Shown one piece after another: positions 25,556-36,900 of a stretch of 64,000 nt of DNA. The notes beneath the pieces are model-generated. The model saw only the letters and a program-made list of their open reading frames with translations. It was not told where the DNA came from and made no database searches. The translations under genes were made by a program, and so were the position numbers. The stretch comes from Phoenix dactylifera (Eukaryota > Streptophyta > Magnoliopsida > Arecales > Arecaceae). Each line of letters starts with the position of its first letter. The first letter of the stretch is position 1. The stretch lies in contig NC_052393.1 in NCBI RefSeq assembly GCF_009389715.1, forward strand, positions 6,014,001-6,078,000, given 5' to 3'.

Positions 25556-25835
25556 TGACCATGAATCCAACTAATCACCATCGTTGAGTCACCCTCCAGC
25601 AAAATAGCATCGACCCTCAATTTGTGTCGCACATGGTTCCTACGAGACCCTCAGCTCCGCACCAAGTACTGAGCAGGTGTAGATCTGGCATCCATCCGTC
25701 GCATTCGATTTGTAATCCGGACATCTAATAATAAAGTTCGCTCCTCTCCTCCTGCTACTATCCAACACACATCTGTCAAGGTTCATCTTGAGAAAACTCG
25801 GAAGTGGAGGCTCCCAGATGATGAACATCGTTCAA
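25556..25835 (-). mobile_element. LINE fragment, RNase H domain (decayed)
   Basis: The reverse strand reads WEPPLPSFLKMNLDRC...GANFIIRCPD...SVLGAELR. This is the start of the RNase H domain found at the C-terminus of plant LINE polyproteins (usual form: PPP.GFLKVNFDGS...FVIRD...VGAELRA). Stop codons and changed residues show it is dead. It is the same family as 27811-28870 and 31100-31566. Confidence 0.7.
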
Positions 25836-26345
25836 GACGCTACACAAGCAAGGGTAAAGTCCCAAGTGCCCCGAGCTATCAAGAGTTCTCATAAGGGTTG
25901 AGGTAGATGATCTGTGCAGCCTGCACTCGAGCCCTCTCCAAAACTATACTCGAAGACTAGCCACTCTCCCAAAAATCTAAATGTTCCTAGTAAGACAAAT
26001 ATGGTATACAACATAAACCGCAAAAACACCTCCCGACCTAAGGTGAGGCCTACTCAATCGGCTCCTCAAAAACTAAAGGAAGAAGTCCCCAGGATCATCG
26101 AATAGAGCACCTCCAAAGGGATATCTGTCGGACTCCAGATTCACACTGCTCTCTCGCACTAAAAGAGGGCACAACCGTTGGGTGGACTCCCAGCCTCCAG
26201 ACCCAGGCACAGTCATGACTCTGAGTTTGCCCTCCCCTGAAAAAGCCATAGAGATCCCTAGCTCTGACTCTCAAACTGCAAGGGGATGTCCAAACTCGCA
26301 CATTCGAAACACTGCATTCCGAAACAACTACAGAGTGCATCCTCT

Positions 26346-26479
26346 CCGCTAGGTGCTCCCGAACAAGTGACCGACCTGGTAGTTGTCCCAACTCCTCTCC
26401 CCGAGTATAAGGAGATCGCATGATCGCATACCTACATGTTGTCCCGCTAGGTGCTCCCGAACAAGTGACCGACCTGGTA
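26346..26479 (+). repeat. 36-bp direct repeat, 98 bp apart
   Basis: A 36-bp stretch beginning CCGCTAGGTGCTCCCGAACA and ending GACCGACCTGGTA occurs identically at 26346-26381 and 26444-26479. Its surroundings (25840-26480) are GC-richer and look retroelement-derived, but no domain is readable. Confidence 0.85.
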
Positions 26480-27342
26480 TTTTATATTTTCTTACAAACC
26501 AGCATGGATGTCCCACCATGTCTAGCCATCGACGCTTTTCTCTTTTACAAGCACTTTTGCGGACAATATTAATGAACATTTGATCTTTAAAATTAGGAAA
26601 AAATATATATTTTCGTACAATGAAATTTTAAAATACTAGCAGTCGAGTCAATGAAATGTAGCCAATCGTAATTTATTTAAAAAATTAAAAAATCATGCGA
26701 AATCAAAAAGTCGGACATATGGAGCTCAACACCATTTGCCCTTTGGCATCATGTGATTGCATATGATTTTTAAATTTACTAATATGACAAATTAAAGATT
26801 AAAATATCCAGTAAATCATTTTTTTTAAAAAAAATCTAGATTCGGATCTGCCACTAATTCAACTCCTAATTATATTCTACATCTAGTGTACCGAATCAGC
26901 AGTAAACCATGCCAACGATACAAAGCCACAACCAGCGCCCTCAGCCAGCACCCTCAGCAACGCCCCCTTTGACCTCACCGAACTTCGACACGACTGCGAC
27001 CTCCCTCGCCGTCCACTATATCTCCCTCCCCCTCAACCCCTCTCCCTCAACTTCCATCACGAACGCTCCCATCGCCATGTGCCCTAGAATCTAGATTTGC
27101 GGAACCCGATCCCTCACCACCGGTCTGACTCCCTCTCCCGCGACCTCCTCCGGTGCCTAATATGCTGCCGGCGCAGTGTTTCAGGGGGCTTCTTGAGGGC
27201 GTCGGCAGTGTTTCAGAGGGCAGCGTCGAAATGGTGACAAAAGCTTGCCAGCAGACGAAGATGGCGCAAGGGTGGTCCGTGGTCGGAGGAGGTGATGAAG
27301 AACATACATGAGAGAGCTGGAAGTGAGCTCCCTCGGCTCCAC
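26480..27342. other. Unclassified sequence
   Basis: AT-rich to about 26900, then Pro/Ser/Thr-coding GC-rich sequence (26909-27094 is open on +) leading into the minisatellite. No recognisable protein family. Confidence 0.4.
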
Positions 27343-27560
27343 GACCCCTCCACCTTCTTTCCCCAGCTCTAAGAACCCTCCGCCTTCTTCCCCCAGCTCT
27401 AAGACCCCTCCGCCTTCTTCCCCCAGCTTCGAGACCCCTCCGCCTTCTTCCCCCGACTCCAAGACCCCTCCGTCTTCTCCTAGCTCCGAGACCCCTCCAC
27501 CTTCTTTCCCTAGCTTCGAGACCTCTTCGCCTTCTTCCTCCAACTCTGTGACCCCTCTAC
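27343..27560 (+). repeat. 30-bp minisatellite, about 7 units
   Basis: Units of the type CCTCCGCCTTCTTCCCCCAG plus CTCTAAGACC repeat with small changes. The period of 30 keeps both strands open: + reads as repeated KTPPPSSPSS, - as repeated EEGGGVLELG. No start context, signal peptide or splice signals support a real protein. Confidence 0.85.
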
Positions 27561-27810
27561 CATCTCTCCTGGCTCCGCAACCCCTTCGACTTCTCCCTTG
27601 GCTCTGCCTTCTCCCTGAATCTACAATTTTTTTAATATTTTGTTTGATTTACTAGATGAAAATACTATTTTACTCCTTAATTTGCCATGTCAGCAAATTT
27701 ATAATCATACGTGGTCACATGACATTAAAAAGCAGATGTTGAGCCCCATCTATCTGATTTTCTCGTTTCGTTCAATATCACCTTTTGGACCCAATTGTCG
27801 TAATCCGTTT

Positions 27811-28870
27811 ATTTTATACATCGGCTGCTCACACTAATCTCGCGTGAGCATAGCCAGCACTATCAAGAGAAAGTAGACAACTCAATGATAAAAGAACATT
27901 CGACTCCCGTGTCCAGAGGATCTCACCGATATGCTGGACGGTGTAAGAGACGACCTAGTCAGCTGCCCTGTTCGCCTCCTAGTACACATGCATGCCCTGA
28001 AAGGTATCACACTCCCTCACCAACCATCAGATGTCGTCGAGAAGCGGATGCTCTGCTCCCCTCCGCCCTTCTTGTAAAATCCACTCCGCCACCACTGTGG
28101 AGTCCCTCTCAAGAATGATGCGCCCGGCCTCTAACCCCTGTCTCACATAGGAGATTCTCTCTCATGCTGCCCGGAGCTCCGCCCCTAACACTGAAACCTT
28201 AAAAGAGCGACACCCCCCATCAGCAATCAACCTAGAGTTTTGATCTCTGATCATGAACGCAACTCTAGCTCCATCACCACTACCGAGCAAGCTACCATCA
28301 AAGTTTACCTTAAGATGGCCAAAGGAGAGGGGCTCCCAAAAAAAAAGATAGACTTGGGTGCTGTAACAGCAGAGTGGGGGACCCAAATTTTTCTAGATGA
28401 AACCGCCGCTTTAGCCTTGGTGACTTCAACAGCCTAATAGATAGCCCTTTCTATAATAGACCTCAGGGGTGCCCTCCTGTTCTCGAAGATCTTGCCGTTT
28501 TTGTCCAACTAGATATGATAAGCCAAATAGACGCATGTAATACCCCACCTAATAGTGCTTAGCAACTGCATGGCTACCCTCATGTGCCGTAGAAGGTCTT
28601 CAGCTGACTCAACGAACCTCGGTAGTGGAATCGAGGCTCTTCTCCATATCTGTGCGGTCCATGGGCAAACAAGTAGAACATGATTGACAAACTTTACCAC
28701 ATCAGGGCAATCCACACACACTGAGGGAACCCTAACCCCCTCCTAGCCAATATGCTTCTAGTCAGCAAACAATCCCAGACCACCTTCCAGATAAATAAGG
28801 CCACTCGGGGGTGAACCTGTATTCTCCAAATTCATCCTACGTCAATCTACTGTAATCCATATTTCGCTGA
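27811..28870 (-). mobile_element. 5'-truncated LINE, zinc-finger RT end plus RNase H
   Basis: The reverse strand carries, in order, a segment with CPWTAQIWRRASIPLP typical of the zf-RVT region (about 28720-28580), then the RNase H domain starting LKVNFDGSLLGSGDGARVAF (about 28320), VLGAELRAA, and the C-terminal ANRAADWV (about 27955). The 3' end is near 27811. Several stops interrupt the frame, so it is inactive. About 1.05 kb remains of an element that is normally several kb. Confidence 0.78.
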
Positions 28871-29002
28871 CTCAATTGCTAGCATTCCAAAATTTTATAG
28901 TATAAAGGTTGGATTGTTAGTGTGGACGATTTAGAAGATATAATTGGAGGACACGTATAGTTAGGTTCCATTTGTATACTTGGTGGAATTTGGCATATCT
29001 TA

Positions 29003-29215
29003 ACCTCGCTCAAGAAAAGCTCCAGAAGATGTTAATCGTAAATAAGAAGATTGTTTACGAAGAAAAACTAATACAAATTCGCATTCAGATACATAAGAAT
29101 TATATGGGAACCGAAATACTCTTTTATTTTCTTTTGAAAAAAGAAAAATAGAATTATTCGGAGTAATAAGACTATTCCAATTATGATATTCGTGAAGAAA
29201 GAATCGCAATAAGCC
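29003..29215 (-). pseudogene. matK: Plastid matK fragment in the nucleus
   Basis: The reverse strand encodes [18 protein letters not shown], then [32 protein letters not shown] and [15 protein letters not shown]. This is the N-terminal half of plastid maturase K, recognisable by the [12 protein letters not shown] and FLRxxSSxLRLTS motifs. Only about 70 codons are present and both ends stop abruptly. Upstream of LLRFF (beyond 29215) the sequence no longer follows matK. It is a transferred plastid fragment, not a functional gene. Confidence 0.88.
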
Positions 29216-29415
29216 AAAGAGCGTGTTCCAGGTGGTTTTCTCAACAGGTATTTTCGCGGAGTTCAAGAAAAGGACTTTCAGGGTCACCTACTGATTGATT
29301 TCGGGCTGATCCGGGGGCTAGCTCGGCTATTGATAGAGGAAAAAGCGGGAAGGGTTTCCAGGTGGAGCCAATCATCACTTTCTCTTACTCGTTCTATGGA
29401 AAGGAAATCCGGGTA
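29216..29415. other. Probable mitochondrial-type sequence joined to matK
   Basis: About 200 bp of balanced composition (for example GATTTCGGGCTGATCCGGGG) unlike the AT-rich flanks. It abuts the matK fragment without a gap and has the look of plant mitochondrial intergenic DNA. Plant mitochondrial genomes often carry plastid pieces, so the two together may have come from mitochondria as one insertion. Inference only. Confidence 0.4.
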
Positions 29416-29907
29416 GTCGTTTTCAAGCACAACATTCTAATTAATATTATTTATTTAAAAGTTATAAAAATATATTTTTAAGCAATGTCAACAATATATT
29501 TCATGTTGCTTCTCGTTTAGAAGAATAGTAGTAGTAAGAAGTTCAAATTTTCTAGCTTCTTCTAAAAGTACATTTTTCTTCTCATAAAAATATTTTTTTG
29601 AATAATGTTACTAAATACTTATATAACACTTTTTTTTTTACTTTAAAAAGTATAAATATATTTATAAGTATATATATGTAAAAAAATAATTTATAAAGAT
29701 ATACACAAAAATAGTAAATTTTAAAAAGTTACATATAATAAAAATGGACTCAGACTGGGCGAACTTTAGATCGAGCTTAGGAGCAAGTCGGACTGTTTGG
29801 GTCAGGCTCGAGTTTAAAAATAGTGCCTGAGTAAATCTTAAGTTGGGCTCAAGGTGATGCTTGCCTTAGCTTGAGCCCAGCCCGATATCTAAGCCTGATA
29901 ATATGCC

Positions 29908-30075
29908 CGCTTTTTTTGGTACATCGACTGCTCATACTAATCTCACATGAGCATAGCTAACTGAATCACTAGAACTACACAGTGGCAAAGGAACATAAGC
30001 ATGCTCAGTTCAGAAGATCTCTACAGAATGATGAGTAGCAAAAGAGGCGACCCAATTGGCCTATCTCTTCATTCT
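29908..30075 (-). mobile_element. LINE 3' end (truncated copy)
   Basis: After a T run (29911-29917, the poly-A tail on the reverse strand), the sequence GGTACATCGACTGCTCATAC...ATGAGCATAGC matches the 3' end of the LINE at 27811 (TACATCGGCTGCTCACAC...GTGAGCATAGCC). It extends to the region equal to ANWV of the RNase H end (about 30050-30065), then stops at the pyrimidine-rich tract. Confidence 0.65.
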
Positions 30076-30525
30076 CTGCCCTCTCCATTCCGTCTCCTCT
30101 TCGCTCTCTCTCCTCAACTATTTCCCTCCTAATCCTCCATCACTCACTCGATCTCTCTCCACTCTCCGCTCTCTCTTCTCTCCTCTCTCTCTCCCAATCT
30201 CTCTCTTCCCTCTCTCCTCTCTCCCAACCGATCTCTCTCTTCCGTCGCCCACCCAATCTCTCTCTCTCCCTCCGTTCTCACTATCCTCTCTCTTCTCTCT
30301 CTCTCCGTCCCTATCTTTCTCCCTTCTCTCCTCTCTCTCCCACCCAATCTCGATCTTTCTCCCGTCTTCGCTCTCTCTCCCTCTCATTCTCTCTCTCTCT
30401 CCTGATCTCTCTTCCCTTTCGCCTCTCTTTCCCATCCATTCTCTCCCTCTCCTCTCTCTCCTTCTCTCCCTCCCAATCTCTCTCTTTCCTCTCTTCTTAC
30501 CCCACGTACTCTCTTCGCCTCTTGA
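30068..30525 (+). repeat. Polypyrimidine (CT-rich) tract, about 450 bp
   Basis: Almost pure C and T, dominated by CTCTCT, CCCAATCT and TCTCTCCC phrases in irregular repetition. It leaves both strands open (Ser/Leu/Pro-rich on +, Arg/Glu/Gly-rich on -), which is a composition effect. It starts where the LINE 3' fragment ends. Confidence 0.85.
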
Positions 30526-31099
30526 ATTGCATGGAGGAGAAGCTTGGGCCTGGTTCCAGACTGGCCCCATCTGAGGGTTGAGCGAGGGTTTGGCCTGGCC
30601 TCATGCTTGGGCCGGAATTTTGAAAGAAATCTCGGACTTGACTTTGCTCAAAGCCTGAATTTTTTTCAGACGGGGTCCAAGCTGCATAAAATCCTGATTT
30701 GGCTCGGTTGCATTCCAGCTCTAAATCCTTTATGACCTGTTCAACCAACCAACCAACTAACCTTGTTTAAAGCTCATGGAAACTAAAACCAAGAGTCATG
30801 GTCTATCGTGGTTCCATGAACCAGCAGTCACCGAAGTTGAAATGAAAAAAAAAAAGAAATAAAAAGCATGAAATACGTATTTTTTATGCGTACTGCTTTA
30901 AGGTTGGATTGGTCACCAATTCAGCGGTGGACCTGATCCCATTAAAATTTATACGGTATTTGATTAGCGAACATCATGCACCCACCACGCGGCATCAAAC
31001 ACTTATTGATTGGCATTTAATTCCGAACACAGCTAGCCGTCCGGGGGGGCACGGTGTTGCCTGTGATGGGACGGCCATGCACCGTGTGAGCCCTGGGAT

Positions 31100-31566
31100 T
31101 GTGTCTCGATGGGAGGAAGGCTTCCAGGATCCTCCTACTTTCTTAAGATAAATTTCCACGGCGTGACGTATTTTTGGTGTCCCATAATCAGAGAGGAGCT
31201 ATGGACAGCATGGAAGAGCATTTTCTATTGGAAACCTATTTTAGGTGCGGCGTGTATCAATCTAAAAAGTGATTCGACTACTGTGATTGAGGAAGTCCGT
31301 ATACGACATTCTGAGTCAGACAAATAATTCTTGCTCTTTGATATTTGACGAATGGTTGGAGAGTCTGGCTCCTTTGAGGCCGCTCATGTTTACCGAAAGA
31401 CTAACATAGCGGCCGACTATATGACCTGCAGCGCATCACTCAAAGAATTTTTTTTAGATGCATCAGCGGATGTTTACTATTCATTTAGTCAGCATTTCTT
31501 GTCTGGTGTAAATGGCGATACTTACATACGTATGAAGAGCTGGTGTACCAAAAAAAAAAAAAAAAA
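31100..31566 (+). mobile_element. 5'-truncated LINE, RNase H end with poly-A
   Basis: The + strand reads FLKINFHG, later AACINLKSDSTTVIEEV, then EAAHVYRKTNIAADYMTCSA, the RNase H tail of a plant LINE, with frameshifts. It ends in a 17-base A run (31550-31566). Only about 470 bp remains. Confidence 0.75.
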
Positions 31567-33354
31567 GAAGACTGGAGGGTTCTCGACGTTCATGCAAACC
31601 TGAGAGGCTTTTAATGTGCGGGGCCATCGTTACGTTTGATGAGGGCCGATCCGTTTAATGGGCTCTTCCCCCGCTTATTAAAGGCAACCTAACATGAAAT
31701 GATCCTAAGGTTGAATGCCGACTGCTGCATTACCTCGGAGAATAAGAGTTCTGGCCTAGACTGATAAAGCCGGTGTTCAATTTTTCCATCTCCATTTTTT
31801 TATATTTTTATTTAGTATTTTTGTTTGAGGCGTTTGGCCCCTTCTGTATTAAAAAAAAAAAAACCAAAAGAAGAAAATGCCGACGTCGGTGCTGAGCTGG
31901 CAAAGCAAAGCATTTATGCTGAAAAATTAAAGCAATGCACCGTAGTGGATTTATGCCTTTCTCCTGGTGGATACGTCTTGGTTTATTAACTCCAGTCCTT
32001 CGAAGCATGGAACAAGTCTGAGAACAGAGTCAAGGTGCAAATTATGGACTGGTTTCCCAAGGAGAATGGAATTGGTCTGGATAGTGTCTTATATCATGAA
32101 AACTTGGAGCTGCGTTGTAACTTTTCTTAGGCATAGGTTGATGAGGCTCAGCCTCACCGCATAGATTTCCTGGATTAGTTAGAAATAATTTATGAATAAA
32201 TCACAAAACTTGTGTAAAACTTCAGAACAATTGAATAGATCTTGGATTAATTCATCACGAAGAGTAATTCAAAGAATTGATTCGGTCAAGAGGAAACTAC
32301 ACGCACCAATTCCTTGCTGAGACATGATGGAAAACTGAATGAGGAGTGCATTTAGGATTGTAGCACTCTTTGTGTTTTTTTTTTTTTTTTGAGTCAAATA
32401 AGTGACGCTTCTTTTCTTTCGTTGCTTTCTATAATGAAAGGCTATAAGCTAAGCTTATCAATATCATTATTAACTTTTATTCCTCTTGTGCTAGAGTGGT
32501 GAATGGATGGATAGTTATTAACTTTTTTTTTTTGTTGGTTCTCTTCTTTCTTTAATTTTTCTCAATATTGGTTGTTGTTGTGAGGTATAAATTAAACTAG
32601 TTAAATAGGTCGGGTTGGATCACCTAGTCATTAAACAAGATAGATTCAGATTTCAAATCCTGACCTATTTAATAAATAGATCAAGTTCATATTTGAAATT
32701 TTCTGACCCAGTCCGTTTATGACTTGATCCAACTTGATTGCCACCCCTATTGGCATAGGTGTTGATTCATCACGGCCCTACATCAGTTAACAACAAGCCT
32801 GCATTCATGCCTTGCCCATATAATTTGTGGCAGCTCAAAAATGCTTTTCTAACAAGTTAGCTTAGCTGCATTCAAAAACACACGTACGCACACATAAAAA
32901 TTAAAATTTTAACACAGGATCCAAAGGAAAACCACCAGTGCAACCACCAACTAGGCCCACAATATATCTCAAATAAAATATAAAATTCAGGATGCACTAA
33001 ATTCGCCCAACCAAAAACTTCAACCTTCCAGATATTATCTTGTCAAATAAGTTAATAGCATGACGCTCCATATTCCGTGCCGTGCTGTTTATGAACTCTG
33101 GAAAAGAGACACTTAGCCCACCACTCATACACAAGATAAAATAATTAACTTATCAACAATGAGATGAGCTCCTATTTACGAGCACATGTCCCCACCTATT
33201 TTCTTATTTAAATTCCAAAATTCTCTCCAAACCAGATATCCAAATACATTCAAATCTAATTATAAATATGAGAATCCTTCTGGATATTTATACAGAATCA
33301 AGAAATTCAAATAATATCTTTCGACTAATCATTTGGGTAAAGTACTACGTTGCT
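31567..33354. other. Intergenic, decayed repeats
   Basis: Contains T-rich runs, a region at 32600-32760 with the GGTCGGGTTGGATC / GACCCAGTCCG type phrases seen in dispersed plant repeats, and otherwise AT-rich sequence. No gene recognised. Confidence 0.45.
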
Positions 33355-33460
33355 ATAAATAGTATCAGAGCGGATCCGATTTATAATCTATATAGACTAT
33401 GAGATATCGTTTTATTGAGGCCGACTACAGACCAATCGTGATGTTTGTGAGTAGATTTAA
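33355..33460 (+). repeat. Dispersed repeat with tRNA-Met-like primer-site motif
   Basis: AAATAGTATCAGAGCGGATC resembles the TGGTATCAGAGC primer-binding motif complementary to initiator tRNA-Met used by LTR retroelements. The following phrase ATCTATATAGACTATGAGA has a reverse counterpart near 55455-55480 (CATAGTCTATATAGGC), so both belong to one dispersed family. No LTR pair was found. Confidence 0.45.
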
Positions 33461-33798
33461 CTAAATTTGAACCCAATAAGGCATCAATGCTAAAAATATA
33501 AAATTTTATAAAAAAAATAAAATATATATTATTAAGCTTTTTTTTAATTTCTACTTATAACTTAAGTATTCATATTTACTCGATCCGTGGCTGAAGTGGA
33601 ATTGAACACATCCGCATGGGTGGCGGGGGTAGCCGATACGCACGCTTTCCTACCAAACCACTCATCAATGTGCCCGCGTCTCTCTACCTCACCGGTGACC
33701 GGACAGCTAACAACCACCTCCCCCTACCCGTCTCTTCGCACACCCTTTGAATGCTCTCCCTCCCCATCCCTTTCCCCGCCGCCCCTCCCTCATCCCCT

Positions 33799-33804
33799 TT
33801 TAAA
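33799..33804 (+). promoter_or_regulatory. TATA-like box of the SNL6-type gene
   Basis: TTTAAA within CCTTTTAAATCCC lies 109 nt upstream of the ATG at 33913, followed by a CT-rich leader. An ACCAAAC motif at 33652-33658 resembles the AC elements of phenylpropanoid promoters. Both calls rest on motif match alone. Confidence 0.45.
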
Positions 33805-33912
33805 TCCCAACACCACCCCTCCTAACCCTCCTCCAACCCCTCACCCTCTTCCTCTTCTCGTTCTACGCCTCTCTCAAGCTCCCAAATTAAGTTTGCAAAA
33901 GCTCTTCCAAGA

Positions 33913-36900
33913 ATGGCACCGGAATCTTTCCAGCACGGCTCGAAGGCCGTCTGCGTCATGGACGCGTCGGGCCGCCTCGGCGTGTCGCTCGTCGAGAGGC
34001 TCCTGCAGAGAGGATACATCGTCCACGCCGCGACTTGCGATCATGGTTTTTAATTCTCTCCTCGATCCCTTTTCTAATTCTTTCGCTTCGGCTAAAGTCG
34101 ATTGTTATGGTGAAACTGATCGATGGGCTTTCGATGTTAACTGGCGCTCCAGGGGATGAATTGCTTGGCTCGAAGGTGTTGTCGTGCGATAACAAGCGGC
34201 TCAAGGTGTTCCGAACGGACCCCTTCGACTACCAAAGCATCGTCGACGCCATGAAAGGATGCGCCGGCCTCTTCTACACCTTTGAGCCTCCGCAAGATCA
34301 ATCTAACTATGATGTGAGTGATCCATTAGCTCGTTTAATCTTTACTTTATTGCTTCTTAAGTAGCGCTGCATTAAATTTTTGAGGAGTTCGGACGCTGAG
34401 GGAGTAGTCACGAGTTGGGCTTCTAGATGACGCGGCTGTTTTAATGTTTGGGAGGACCTTTTCGTACGTATTCATGTGAGCCATGGCCGGCCTCCAAGCA
34501 TTCATTGTTACGCCAAACAGCCAAAAGAATCCAGCTCTCTCTTGACACGAAGCATCTAGCTCCATGCCAAGTGTCTCGTGCTGAACTGTTATGAGTACTG
34601 GTTTTTGTTCGCAAGGTGAAGCAGCTAATCCTGTTTATGTTATCCAATTGGTGGTTGGGGGGTGGGGGGTGGTTTAAAGAGTGTTACAACCTGGGCAGGA
34701 TTTATCGGATGGTGATCAAAATCAAATGCCGACAGCTTTTTCATGACTCTTGCAGGCACCTTTAATTTGCTCTTTAACAAAGCGTAGCTTTTGCTAGTCT
34801 TGTCCTAAAACACTCGAAGGTCTTCGCTTTATAAATTATCCAACGTACAGTAGTAAATATGCTTTGCTTGGGACCGGAGGAGATCGGTCTTTTAATCATA
34901 GGCATCTCTCTAGCCCAAGTGGGGATTGGAAAGGATCCCGATTCTACTTATTTCTGCTTGGTATAAGGAATTAATGTTTTACTGGAAAAGGATGGGGGGA
35001 AATCGATGACATCAAAAAAAATGCTTGAGAGGGACAATTCATGAAAGCTGATGGAACACTCAATTATTTAGACATATTATTCAACGTTTCCGCGATTGTA
35101 TGTTTCACTTTCTTTTTCCAAAGTATTACAGCCCCTTGTTAGCCGATCTCTTTTAATGGTAGTGCCAACTTTTTTTTTTTTTTTGGGTACATTGGCTTCT
35201 CATACCAAACGTAGATGAGTACAGCCAAGAAAGTCATACGCCACTTTCAATTAGAAGGAGACTCTAGATTTGTATGTGATATGCAGGAATTCATGGTGGA
35301 GGAGGAGGTGAGAGCAGCACACAATGTGTTGGAAGCCTGCGCTCAAACGGAGACCATAGAACGGGTGGTGTTCACATCATCTGTGACTGCAGTTGTATGG
35401 AAAGAGAATCGCAAATTAGCTGCAGACTTTGATGAGAGGGATTGGAGCGAGCCTAATTTCTGTCGAAAATTCAAGGTATGATGTCAGTTTACCGATCTTC
35501 CATTCTGCCCTTCTAATGTTATTCTAATATCAAAAAGAAAGATAAGGAATCTCTTATTGGTGCAAACTCATGGAAGCCATAATAAGGACTTGGACTTATT
35601 AGCAGGTGGTATAGATGGATTGATGAGATTTAAATACTATTCAAACCCAAAGATTTGCACTTCCATTTGTCTTGTTAGTATGTCTGAGGTTAACTCCCAT
35701 TTGTCTTGTCTCTTATGAAAAATGAGAAGCTTATGTTCAACTTTATATCCAATCTTTTGTAAGAGAGAACAAAAAAGTTTATATAGGCGGCCAGGTTTTG
35801 ACTTACAGTTTAATATATGAACTAAGCATTCTACAATGATCAATTTCCTTGCTACCTTTCTATGTTAAAATATCTCCTTGCGTAACATAGGTGTTACAAA
35901 TTAGTTTACCTAAAACCACCAGTAAGGGACTACTAAGGTACTGATGGTTTATGGACTCTTTTTTAGCAGTTTAAATAATGAATTAAATTAATTGGGATCT
36001 TCGAGAAGCCTCTTTCCTTAATAACTTATTGGACAAGGAAGGGAAACACCCTCTGTTGTTCAACTAGCAGGTAATATTCCAAAATCTAGGAACGAAAAGT
36101 ACTCGCTAACCATTGAAACCTCCTAAATTTCTAGAGTGAAATATTAGTTAAATGCAAATGCCTCTATCTCTACTTGAACCTCATATTTGAAGACTGCCCG
36201 GCTTCTTGGACAATTGACCTGCTCAATGTTCAAAGTTGGCTCCTGTTTTTTTTTTGTTTGGGACTGGAGAAAGATTCATCAGACCAACTTAAAATATTCT
36301 TTACGACCATGACATCTATAGGCGGTTCATAGTCGCCCTCAATGCAAGCACAAAACGACACCAAATGGATATATGAAAAATAAACACCTTCATCTACACA
36401 CCAATAATTTCTAAAGAATCAGTATTAGCATCCAAAAACTTTTCCTTAGCCCACCATTTTTATAACCCTCTAAACAAGCACCAACTCTAATATTATAAGA
36501 TTAATTCCTGCTTTCAAGTTAGTGAAGCATGTTATGCTTTCAATAGGCCTGCAAGACCTTTGCTTCGTCCCAATTCTGGAGTCCAGCTTCTCAAAAACTG
36601 GTGTGTTGGGCCACACTTGCAAAGCTGTCTCATTATTTATTCATAAATTTTAATGGCTTAAAAATAATTTTAAAAAAAAATCTCAATTTTTAGCTAATAG
36701 GAAAGTAGTTTCTTTTATGTTCGTCATGATTTTTTCCAATAAAATATAAAAAATTTATTTTTATAGAATTTTTTTATTTTTCTTATTTGAAAACTTCAAA
36801 CGGACAAAACTTCGTTCTTTATTTCCTACCATACTTTTCTCTCTTATTTTCGTCCAATATTCCCTATAGAGTATTTCTCTACAGGGATACGTTAGTCCAA

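Noticed and set aside
30056-30574. 172-residue Ser/Leu-rich frame and its reverse 150-residue Arg/Glu-rich frame
   Set aside because: Both arise from the CT-rich tract; no start context or family resemblance.
33587-34159. 190-residue + frame through the start of the SNL6-type gene
   Set aside because: Wrong frame relative to the true exon 1 starting at 33913; it covers the leader and shifts the protein.
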